Shown here one piece after another: positions 1-6,004 of a DNA stretch of 6,765 nucleotides. This stretch comes from CAYJFX01 sp964370315 (GTDB lineage: Bacteria > Spirochaetota > Spirochaetia > Treponematales > Treponemataceae), in NCBI GenBank assembly GCA_964370315.1, contig CAYJIS010000065.1:1-6765 (forward strand), written 5' to 3'. The position numbers were made by a program, and so were the translations under genes. The notes below the pieces were generated by a model. It searched no databases, was not told the origin of the DNA, and saw only the letters and a list, made by a program, of their open reading frames with translations. Position 1 is the first letter of the stretch. The number at the start of each line of letters is the position of its first letter.

Positions 1-909
1 CAAACCATGATTTTAAATGCCGTTGGTGACTCTCTTTCTGGAGCAGATAAAAACGGTATTGCGCCAAAAACAACATCCGATAACGATATGATGTCGGTTC
101 TAACCGGTGAAGAAGACCCCATTTTAATGGGAGACTTTTTTCCTACAGCACTTAAACTTTACGAAGTAATGCTTGCACAAAATCCAGAACATCAAGGTTT
201 AGCTACAATGACGGGCTCTTTATACGTTATGTATGCAAATGTATTTGTGCAAGCAGATGCCGATATGCTCGGTGTAGAGGATTATGTACTACAAACATCT
301 GAATTGCAAAGGGCAAAATTGCACTATTTACGAGGAAGGGACTATGTATTCCAGGCTTTTGATGGAAGATATGATGGCTTTTCTCAAGACTTACTAAGTA
401 ATGATTCTAAAAGAATAGAGCGAGCACTTGCTCAACTTACAACAACAGATGTAAATGCAGCCTATTGGTTAGGTGCTGGATGGCTGGGTGCTTTTTCAGT
501 TGATCCATTAGATACATCTCTTTTGAGAACCCTATCTGGTGCAGTTGCATTATTAGAAAAAGCTGCAGAACTTGATCCTAATTATTCTGATGGTGCAATT
601 TGGGATATTTTAACTGCCTTTTATGCATCAGCTCCAGTTGAATTTGGTGGAAGTATTGATAGGGCTTACGAAACAAGTGAAAAAGCTTTTATGGTTTCTC
701 AGGGTAAAACAGTAGGACCCTATATTACGTATGCTACATCTTTTTGTATTCCACAACAGGATGTAGAAGGTTTTACCGAATACTTACATAAAGCGCTAGA
801 AATAAATCCAAATGATAATCCTTCAACAAGGCTTGCTACTATTATTTCACAGCGAAAGGCAACTTGGCTTTTAGAGAATACTGAAAATTATTTTTTAATT
901 TGGGACTAG
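1..909 (+). CDS. tatT: TRAP transporter TatT component, TPR protein (5' partial)
   Basis: This is the C-terminal bulk of a TatT-type protein, the TPR partner of a TRAP solute receptor in treponemes. In the characterised T. pallidum system TatT is an envelope lipoprotein that forms a trimer and docks the P-component; its exact role in ligand delivery is unsettled. The frame is open from base 1 (Gln-Thr before the ATG at 7) and there is no ribosome binding site ahead of that ATG. The true start and a probable lipoprotein signal are therefore likely upstream. Numbering from the ATG at 7, helical TPR-like repeats are visible around residues 46-82, 176-206 and 255-285. They include the TPR-like pieces ALLEKAAELDPNY and LHKALEINPND. 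The N-terminal NAVGDSLSG segment and the stretch ALKLYEVMLAQNP followed by YVMYAN are typical of the family as I remember it. The stop is TAG at 907-909. The receptor and permease genes directly downstream support the call. Confidence 0.88.
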   Translation, partial: QTMILNAVGDSLSGADKNGIAPKTTSDNDMMSVLTGEEDPILMGDFFPTALKLYEVMLAQNPEHQGLATMTGSLYVMYANVFVQADADMLGVEDYVLQTSELQRAKLHYLRGRDYVFQAFDGRYDGFSQDLLSNDSKRIERALAQLTTTDVNAAYWLGAGWLGAFSVDPLDTSLLRTLSGAVALLEKAAELDPNYSDGAIWDILTAFYASAPVEFGGSIDRAYETSEKAFMVSQGKTVGPYITYATSFCIPQQDVEGFTEYLHKALEINPNDNPSTRLATIISQRKATWLLENTENYFLIWD

Positions 910-914
910 ATTAC

Positions 915-954
915 ATATATTTTACTTTTAACTATAATTTTAAAAAAAATATAT
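915..954 (+). terminator. A/T-only hairpin between tatT and tatP, possible weak terminator or processing site
   Basis: Bases 915-923 pair with 946-954 (9 bp), and bases 926-931 pair with 940-945 (6 bp). Together they give a 15-bp stem with a two-base bulge (924-925) and an eight-base loop (932-939). Every pair is A-T. The hairpin begins six bases after the tatT stop and is followed by a T-rich but interrupted stretch (955-969). With no G-C pairs it would be a poor intrinsic terminator. It could instead slow polymerase, protect the tatT 3' end, or be a chance product of A/T-rich DNA. Confidence 0.3.
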
Positions 955-960
955 TTCTTA

Positions 961-989
961 TTGCTTTTTATAGACTGTTTTACTATAAT
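961..989 (+). promoter_or_regulatory. Probable sigma70-type promoter for tatP and downstream genes
   Basis: A perfect -10 hexamer, TATAAT, lies at 984-989. A partial -35 hexamer, TTGCTT, lies at 961-966, matching three of six consensus bases, with an ideal 17-base spacer. Transcription would start near 995-998, leaving a leader of roughly 55 bases before the tatP ATG at 1052. The gap upstream of tatP is the only intergenic space in the window large enough for a promoter. A second TATAAT at 933-938 has no convincing -35 and falls partly in the hairpin loop. Confidence 0.5.
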
Positions 990-1042
990 GTAGAGATAGT
1001 TTCTTTTCTACAATGTATCTGATTAAGTGTATGCTTATTTTT

Positions 1043-1047
1043 GGGGG
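1043..1047 (+). promoter_or_regulatory. Ribosome binding site fixing the tatP start
   Basis: A run of five G residues lies four bases before the ATG at 1052. It is the only purine-rich Shine-Dalgarno-like element near this gene. It selects the ATG at 1052 over the in-frame ATG at 1013, and the shorter protein then begins with a proper signal peptide. Confidence 0.65.
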
Positions 1048-1051
1048 TAAT

Positions 1052-2083
1052 ATGAAAAATCGGAAGTTTATTATAACATGTGTGCTTTTAGCACTTACAT
1101 CTTTCTTATGGGCACAAAAAATTACCATAAAAATTGCCACTGTAGCACCAGCTCGCTCCCCTTGGGATGTTGAGCAAAAAGCTATGGCAGCAGAATGGTT
1201 AAAGATAACTAATGGACAGGTTGAATTAAAATTTTATAACTCTACATCACTAGGTGGAGAGTCTGGTGTTATTAAACGTATGAAATCCCTAAGGCCAGGA
1301 CAAAAGAGTCCAATAGATGGGGCGATTTTTACAAACATTGGTTTATATGAGTTAACCTCAGAGTCTCACGCACTCACACTCTGCGTTCCATTTTTATTTA
1401 GAGACCAAGATGAATTGGCATATGTCTTAGATAACGTTAATCCTGAAATAGAATCTGCCGTTGAAGACGCTGGATATCATTTATTAGGCTGGTTTAATGT
1501 TGGATGGGCCAATTTCTATACAAAAGAAGCCGTACGTACACCAAATGATTTAAAGTCATTGAAAATGGGATTTTCAGGAATAAATTCACCTGGGATGATG
1601 AATGCATTCAGGACAGCCGGTTTTAACATGGTTGATATTGTACCTGAAAAAATGATGCAGAGTGTTAGAAGTGGGAATGGTGTAAAGGTTGTATATTCAA
1701 TTCCAATGTTTGCGTATGCGGCACAGTATTATACTGAGCTTCCTTATGTTGTTGATGTACCTTTAAATCCAATTATGTCCGGATTTGTTATTTCTAAAGA
1801 AGCCTGGGCATCTATCCCTGAACAATATAAGCCTGCGCTTTTAGAATCTATAAAGAGAACAGAAGAAAAATTTGTTAGAGTTCAACAAGAAACGGACCGT
1901 GAATATTTAGATAAGATGGAAAGTGAAGGTAATACACTTATCAAATTAACTCCAAGTGAAATTAGTTTATGGGAAAAAACACTTCAAGGTGATGCAGAAA
2001 AAATGTCGAATGTTCCTGGTTCCGTGATAAATAAAGAATTTTATAACAAGATAGTTCGGTTACTTGAAGATTATAGGCAATAG
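1052..2083 (+). CDS. tatP: TRAP transporter periplasmic solute receptor (P-component, DctP/TatP family)
   Basis: A 343-residue extracytoplasmic receptor that captures the solute and delivers it to the QM permease. The start at 1052 is chosen because of the G-rich ribosome binding site at 1043-1047 and because the protein then opens with a basic N-terminus and hydrophobic core (residues 1-20). A signal peptidase I type site follows, LWA-QK near residue 21. There is no cysteine in lipobox position, so it appears to be a soluble periplasmic protein. DctP-family landmarks are the opening strand KITIKIATVAP (23-33), VPFLFRD (112-118), GWFNVGWANFYTKE (146-159) and the hinge segment VRTPNDLKSLKM (161-172). 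The usual ligand-binding arginine after LK-x is replaced: the sequence reads LKMGFSG with Gly173. The later region usually read as LQtGxxDG is SVRSGNGVKVVYS (204-216). Both changes suggest a ligand unlike the C4-dicarboxylates or sialic acid. The length is normal for the family. The TatT gene upstream and QM gene downstream support a TPAT assignment. Confidence 0.9.
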   Translation: MKNRKFIITCVLLALTSFLWAQKITIKIATVAPARSPWDVEQKAMAAEWLKITNGQVELKFYNSTSLGGESGVIKRMKSLRPGQKSPIDGAIFTNIGLYELTSESHALTLCVPFLFRDQDELAYVLDNVNPEIESAVEDAGYHLLGWFNVGWANFYTKEAVRTPNDLKSLKMGFSGINSPGMMNAFRTAGFNMVDIVPEKMMQSVRSGNGVKVVYSIPMFAYAAQYYTELPYVVDVPLNPIMSGFVISKEAWASIPEQYKPALLESIKRTEEKFVRVQQETDREYLDKMESEGNTLIKLTPSEISLWEKTLQGDAEKMSNVPGSVINKEFYNKIVRLLEDYRQ

Positions 2084-2084
2084 A

Positions 2085-3938
2085 ATGATTAATATTAAAA
2101 AAAACTTTTTTCGTCTTGAAAAGATTGTAGTCGTTAGTGTTGTAATATTATTGTGTGCCTTACCTTTTGTACAATTATTTAGTGAAAAATTGCTAGGTGT
2201 AGTTATAAATGATATAGACATAATGATGGTAAACTTAGTGTTTTTATTCTCTTGTTTTGCTACTGCAATAACTTGGAGAAACAATAAACATATTTGTATT
2301 GCTACAGTCGATCAAATGAAAGATGGCCCTTTAAAAAATAGTATTGCAATTATAAAAGCTATAATAATTCCTGCTATTTTGATTGCATTATTTTTTGCAG
2401 CTTTTTCCGAGTTTTTTATTTTGTATTATCCAGAAGACAAAGTTTGGGGTATACAGTTACGATTATTATTTGCATTTTTACCATTATCGTATTTAGCTAT
2501 GGTAATTATGATACTATTAAAAAAAGAATATAGGTTTTTTTCATTTTTAGGTTTAGCCTTAGGTTTTTTTATTTCGTCAGGACAAATTGCAAATATAGTA
2601 TATGCATTATTTCAACCAGATAATCTTTCGTTATACGATGCGATGTGGAGCTTATGGATTGCTTTTTCTGAAATTGCGCTTGTGCCACTAGTATTATTTT
2701 TAATAGTGTGTGCATTTTTAGGTGTGCCTCTCTTTTTAGTTCTTGCTGCATTAGCGTATGTTGCGTTTTCTGCAAGTAGTGGAGGTTTTGAAGTTCGTTT
2801 GATTCCAGTAGGAACATATTCAATTCTTACTGATAAAAGCATTGCTGCAATTCCACTCTTTACAATCGCTGGATATATTTTATCAAAAGGTAGTGCAGGA
2901 AAAAGACTTGTAGATATTTTTAGTGCTTTTTTTGGATGGTTTAAAGGTGGCACTATTGTAGCGACTGTTTTAGTTGCAGCTTTTTTCACTACAATGACCG
3001 GTATTTCAGGAGCAACAATTTTGGCACTTGGGGCTCTGCTTACATCAGTTTTAACTGGTGTTGGGTATTCAAAAGACAGGGGAGAATCTCTCGTCAGCTC
3101 TTCAGGTGCACTCGGTTTATTATTTCCTCCTAGCTTAGCAATAATAATGTATGGAACCACAAATTATTTTTCTGTTGATGTGTTTCAACTTTTTAAAGGT
3201 GCAATAGTGCCAGGAATAGTTCTTTCTGTCTCTATGGTGTGTGTAGGTATTTATTACAGTAAGGGAGCAAAAAAGGTTTCTTTTTCTACTGAAAAACTGT
3301 TATCATCACTTAAAAATGGATTTTTTGAAATTTTGCTACCTGTTTGTATTATAGGCGGATACTTTGGAGGTTTATTTAGCCTTTTTCAAACTGCAGCTTT
3401 TGCAGTTTTATATACATTTGTAGTAAGTGTTTGGGTTAGAAGAGATTTTACATTAAAAAAAGCTGTATCAATAATAATTGAATCACTACCAACAACAGGC
3501 GGCGTTTTAGCTATTTTTGGAGCAGCACGAGGGCTTTCAGATTATATATTGTTTTCAGATATTCCATTTATCTTATCTGATTTCGTGTTAACGTATATTG
3601 ATTCAAAGATTGTTTTTTTACTGTTAGTTAATCTAGTGCTATTGGTTGTTGGCTGTCTCATGGATATATATTCAGCAATACTCATTGTATCTCCTTTATT
3701 AATTCCTATTGCAGACTCATTTGGCATTAATCCAGTACATATGGGTGTAATATTTTTGATGAATATGCAACTAGGTTTTTTAACCCCACCTGTTGGTATG
3801 GATTTGTTTATTTCTTCATATGCTTTTGATAAACCAGTAATAAAAGTTGTAAAAGGAATTCTTCCATTTTTATTGATTCAGTTTATTGTAGTTCTTTTGG
3901 TAACGTATATTCCATGGTTTACAACCGTATTGCTATAA
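2085..3938 (+). CDS. tatQM: Fused TRAP transporter permease, DctQ-DctM (QM) membrane subunit
   Basis: A 617-residue inner-membrane protein joining the small Q subunit to the large M subunit, which forms the transport channel driven by an ion gradient. The Q part covers about residues 10-175. It has hydrophobic segments near 13-32, 46-64, 88-113 and 126-146, an extra linker segment near 151-175, and the family-like NNKHICIATVD after the second helix. The M part (about 195-617) shows the landmarks IPLFTIAGYILSKG (256-269), GWFKGGTIVATVLVAAFF (284-301), GISGATILALGALL (306-319), GLLFPPSLAIIMYG (344-357) and FLTPPVGMDLF (565-575). The ATG at 2085 is one base after the tatP stop, with a weak AGG at 2075-2077; an upstream in-frame TTG at 2064 would only add residues inside tatP. 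The near-contact with tatP argues for translational coupling and a one-to-one receptor-permease partnership. Q-M fusions are a known variant of the family. Confidence 0.93.
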   Translation: MINIKKNFFRLEKIVVVSVVILLCALPFVQLFSEKLLGVVINDIDIMMVNLVFLFSCFATAITWRNNKHICIATVDQMKDGPLKNSIAIIKAIIIPAILIALFFAAFSEFFILYYPEDKVWGIQLRLLFAFLPLSYLAMVIMILLKKEYRFFSFLGLALGFFISSGQIANIVYALFQPDNLSLYDAMWSLWIAFSEIALVPLVLFLIVCAFLGVPLFLVLAALAYVAFSASSGGFEVRLIPVGTYSILTDKSIAAIPLFTIAGYILSKGSAGKRLVDIFSAFFGWFKGGTIVATVLVAAFFTTMTGISGATILALGALLTSVLTGVGYSKDRGESLVSSSGALGLLFPPSLAIIMYGTTNYFSVDVFQLFKGAIVPGIVLSVSMVCVGIYYSKGAKKVSFSTEKLLSSLKNGFFEILLPVCIIGGYFGGLFSLFQTAAFAVLYTFVVSVWVRRDFTLKKAVSIIIESLPTTGGVLAIFGAARGLSDYILFSDIPFILSDFVLTYIDSKIVFLLLVNLVLLVVGCLMDIYSAILIVSPLLIPIADSFGINPVHMGVIFLMNMQLGFLTPPVGMDLFISSYAFDKPVIKVVKGILPFLLIQFIVVLLVTYIPWFTTVLL

Positions 3939-3964
3939 ACTTATTTTTTATTATGTACTTTATT

Positions 3965-5254
3965 ATGAAAAAAAATTATAAAAAATGTGTATTGGTATTG
4001 TTTTTTGTTTTTTTCTTTTTTTCATGTACAAATGAAAAAGGAGAAGTTCCCGCAGTAGAATCAGTAGAACAAGAACCAGTGTTGACAATTGAAAAAATTC
4101 AAAATGATGTTATAAGCGAATATGTTAAAACTTTAACACTCGAACAAAAAATTGCACAATTATTTTTAGTTTCTGTAGATGGAACAAAGGCATCTTTGTC
4201 TGCAACAAGCTATCATGTACCGCCTGGTGGTTATATTTTGTTTTCTAGAAATACTGCAGATGGTGAAAAAAATATAATTACACTTATCGGGGATACAATT
4301 ACTCATTATAATAAGCAAGGTGAAATTTTACCATACTTTTCGATTGACCATGAAGGTGGTATAGTAAATAGACTTCGTGATGTAGCAAGTCCTTTGCCTT
4401 CAGCACAATCTGTTGCACAAACTCTTACTGTTCAAAAAGCTCAGGAGCTATACAGTTTATCTGCTAAACAGCTAAAGGCATTAGGAATTCATATCAACAT
4501 TGGTCCTATGGCAGAGGCAACTTTTGAGTCTAATGCTGATTTTATGGGAACACGTAGTTTTGGTGATATTTCTTCAACAATTGCATACTCAAACGCTTTT
4601 TTATCAGGATTTAGAAATGAGGATATATATTGTGTGGTAAAGCATTTTCCAGGAAACTCAAATGACGACCCACATTATTTTTTACCAACAATAACAGGTG
4701 ATAAACAAAGTATACTTAATTTTTATGTAAAGCCTTTTTCTTCACTCGTAGGAGATGATGGATTATTGATGAGTCATGCAATTGTACCTTCGTTTGACGA
4801 TATCCCAGCATGTCTTTCTCCACTTATTGTTAATGAGTTAGTAAATGGAACATTGGGTTTTGATGGATTACTTTTTTCTGATGATATTCTAATGAGTGCA
4901 TTACTGGAGAATGGGTATCCCCCAGAAATTGCAATATCAATGGCACTTAAAGCAGGTGTAAATGTTCTTATGATTTCTCACCCTGCATATTGGAATATAA
5001 TACCTATTGTTGTAGATTTAGTGCAATCAGATAGTAGTTTAGAACAATATATAGATATCTCTGTTCAAAAAATTTTAGAAGCTAAATTATCTATGGACTT
5101 ATATGAAGTAAGTGAAAACATAATTGATGAAAGTGATACTATTTACAGTTTTCAAGCTGTACAACTTAGTACTATATATAATGTAGAGCGCCAATTAATT
5201 GATTTTTATTCTGCACGTGATTTGGGTATTGCTTTGTACAATGAGTTTTGGTAG
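3965..5254 (+). CDS. Glycoside hydrolase family 3 lipoprotein, beta-N-acetylhexosaminidase-like
   Basis: Predicted 429-residue envelope lipoprotein with one GH3 catalytic barrel. Family members like NagZ remove beta-linked N-acetylglucosamine from peptidoglycan fragments or other glycans. The ATG at 3965 gives a basic N-terminus, a very Phe-rich core, and FFFFSC with Cys21 as the lipidation site; Ser at -1 is compatible with relaxed spirochete lipoboxes. A low-complexity linker (22-40) precedes the domain. GH3 landmarks are LTLEQKIAQLF (about 55-65), PPGGYILFSRN, FSIDHEGG with Asp128 (125-132), KHFPG (226-230), DPH with Asp235 and His237, and GFDGLLFSDDILM, where Asp306 is the expected nucleophile. 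Asp235 and His237 would be the general acid dyad, but the loop after KHFPG is about two residues shorter than the usual HGxxxxDSH. There is no extra C-terminal domain. No ribosome binding site is visible at 3965 or at the in-frame ATGs at 3953 and 3914, so the start is set by the signal peptide alone. The gap after the permease is 26 bases. Confidence 0.85.
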   Translation: MKKNYKKCVLVLFFVFFFFSCTNEKGEVPAVESVEQEPVLTIEKIQNDVISEYVKTLTLEQKIAQLFLVSVDGTKASLSATSYHVPPGGYILFSRNTADGEKNIITLIGDTITHYNKQGEILPYFSIDHEGGIVNRLRDVASPLPSAQSVAQTLTVQKAQELYSLSAKQLKALGIHINIGPMAEATFESNADFMGTRSFGDISSTIAYSNAFLSGFRNEDIYCVVKHFPGNSNDDPHYFLPTITGDKQSILNFYVKPFSSLVGDDGLLMSHAIVPSFDDIPACLSPLIVNELVNGTLGFDGLLFSDDILMSALLENGYPPEIAISMALKAGVNVLMISHPAYWNIIPIVVDLVQSDSSLEQYIDISVQKILEAKLSMDLYEVSENIIDESDTIYSFQAVQLSTIYNVERQLIDFYSARDLGIALYNEFW

Positions 5255-5260
5255 GTAAAA

Positions 5261-6004
5261 ATGAAAATAATTGAATTAGAAAAAGATACAGAAAATAGAG
5301 TTCTTTATATCGACAATCATCTTGCGGTTTTTAATAAGCATTCAGGAGAAATATGTGAATCATGGACTCCTTTATGTAAAGAAAATAAAGAAAACTATGT
5401 TCCGTTTGTTTTTTTGAAAGTGGCAAACACTTTAGATACTAAAGTATCATTTTGCCAGTGTTTTAATCGCTTGGATCGTCCAGTAAGCGGTGCTAATTTA
5501 TTAGTCTTAGAAAAAAATGTATCTCCTCTATTACAAAATCAGTTTACAAATAACCATAAGGGTACTTCCTCTGTAAAAAAATCTTATTGGGCAATTGTTG
5601 AAGGAATAGTAGAAAAAATGGATTCATTTGAAGTATTGGAACACTACATCCGATTTGATGCTTCAAAACAAAAATCATTTGTGTACAAAACAAACGAAAG
5701 AAAAACAAAGCTTGCTCGTATGGCCTGGCGTTCAATAGGACATGGTGACAACTATTCATTTATTGAAATAGAACTTTATACAGGTCGAACACATCAAATT
5801 CGTGCGCAATTATCAGCTGCTGGAATGCATATAAAGGGTGATGTAAAATACGGTGCAAAAAGACAAGATACACTTAGTGGAATTAGGCTACATGCTCGAA
5901 CACTGGAGTTTTTACATCCTATAACGAAAAATATAGTTTCTGTGAACGCTAACTTACCAGTAAAAGACCCTCTTTGGAAAGCTTTTGAGGCGTGCATAAC
6001 ATGA
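5261..6004 (+). CDS. RluA-family RNA pseudouridine synthase
   Basis: A 247-residue cytoplasmic enzyme predicted to convert specific uridines in rRNA or tRNA to pseudouridine. The opening RVLYIDNHLAVFNKHSGE (residues 13-30) is the standard first motif. FNRLDRPVSGANLLVLEK (68-85) holds the catalytic loop, with Asp72 as the expected nucleophile. The usual HRLD histidine is Asn69 here. The third motif, LYTGRTHQIRAQLS (172-185), and IKGDVKYGA (191-199) are intact. There is no N-terminal S4 RNA-binding domain, so it is a stand-alone catalytic domain, as in RluA rather than RluC or RluD. RLDRPVSG rather than RLDxxTSG places it in the RluA-like branch, but the substrate cannot be read from sequence. 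The ATG at 5261 follows the GH3 stop by six bases, with a weak TAGG at 5252-5255 overlapping that stop codon. Its last four bases overlap the next gene. Confidence 0.9.
   Translation: MKIIELEKDTENRVLYIDNHLAVFNKHSGEICESWTPLCKENKENYVPFVFLKVANTLDTKVSFCQCFNRLDRPVSGANLLVLEKNVSPLLQNQFTNNHKGTSSVKKSYWAIVEGIVEKMDSFEVLEHYIRFDASKQKSFVYKTNERKTKLARMAWRSIGHGDNYSFIEIELYTGRTHQIRAQLSAAGMHIKGDVKYGAKRQDTLSGIRLHARTLEFLHPITKNIVSVNANLPVKDPLWKAFEACIT
5987..5990 (+). promoter_or_regulatory. Ribosome binding site for the methyltransferase, inside the upstream gene
   Basis: GAGG lies ten bases before the ATG at 6001, within the last codons of the pseudouridine synthase gene. The spacing is a little long but usable. 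Together with the ATGA stop-start overlap it supports the ATG at 6001 as the real start. Confidence 0.5.

Noticed and set aside
933..938. Second TATAAT upstream of tatP
   Set aside because: The -35 region sixteen to eighteen bases upstream has no good match and the hexamer overlaps the hairpin loop, so it is likely a chance A/T match.
1013..1051. Upstream in-frame ATG as the tatP start
   Set aside because: It has no ribosome binding site and would put a charged, non-signal segment ahead of the signal peptide; the ATG at 1052 has a G-rich site.
958..1140. Minus-strand open frame over the tatP promoter and start
   Set aside because: It is antisense to the signal peptide region, has no family resemblance or ribosome binding site, and is explained by A/T-rich sequence opposite a real gene.
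2064..2084. TTG at 2064 as the permease start
   Set aside because: It would overlap tatP by 20 bases and has no ribosome binding site; the ATG at 2085 gives a normal Q-subunit N-terminus.
2612..3160. Long minus-strand open frame (182 codons) inside the permease gene
   Set aside because: It is a shadow of the highly hydrophobic DctM coding strand. Its composition is low-complexity and it lacks any recognisable domain.
3918..3939. Promoter-like pair TTTACA and TATAAA at the end of the permease gene
   Set aside because: Each hexamer matches five of six consensus bases, but the spacer is only ten bases, too short for sigma70. No other well-spaced pair was seen before the GH3 gene.
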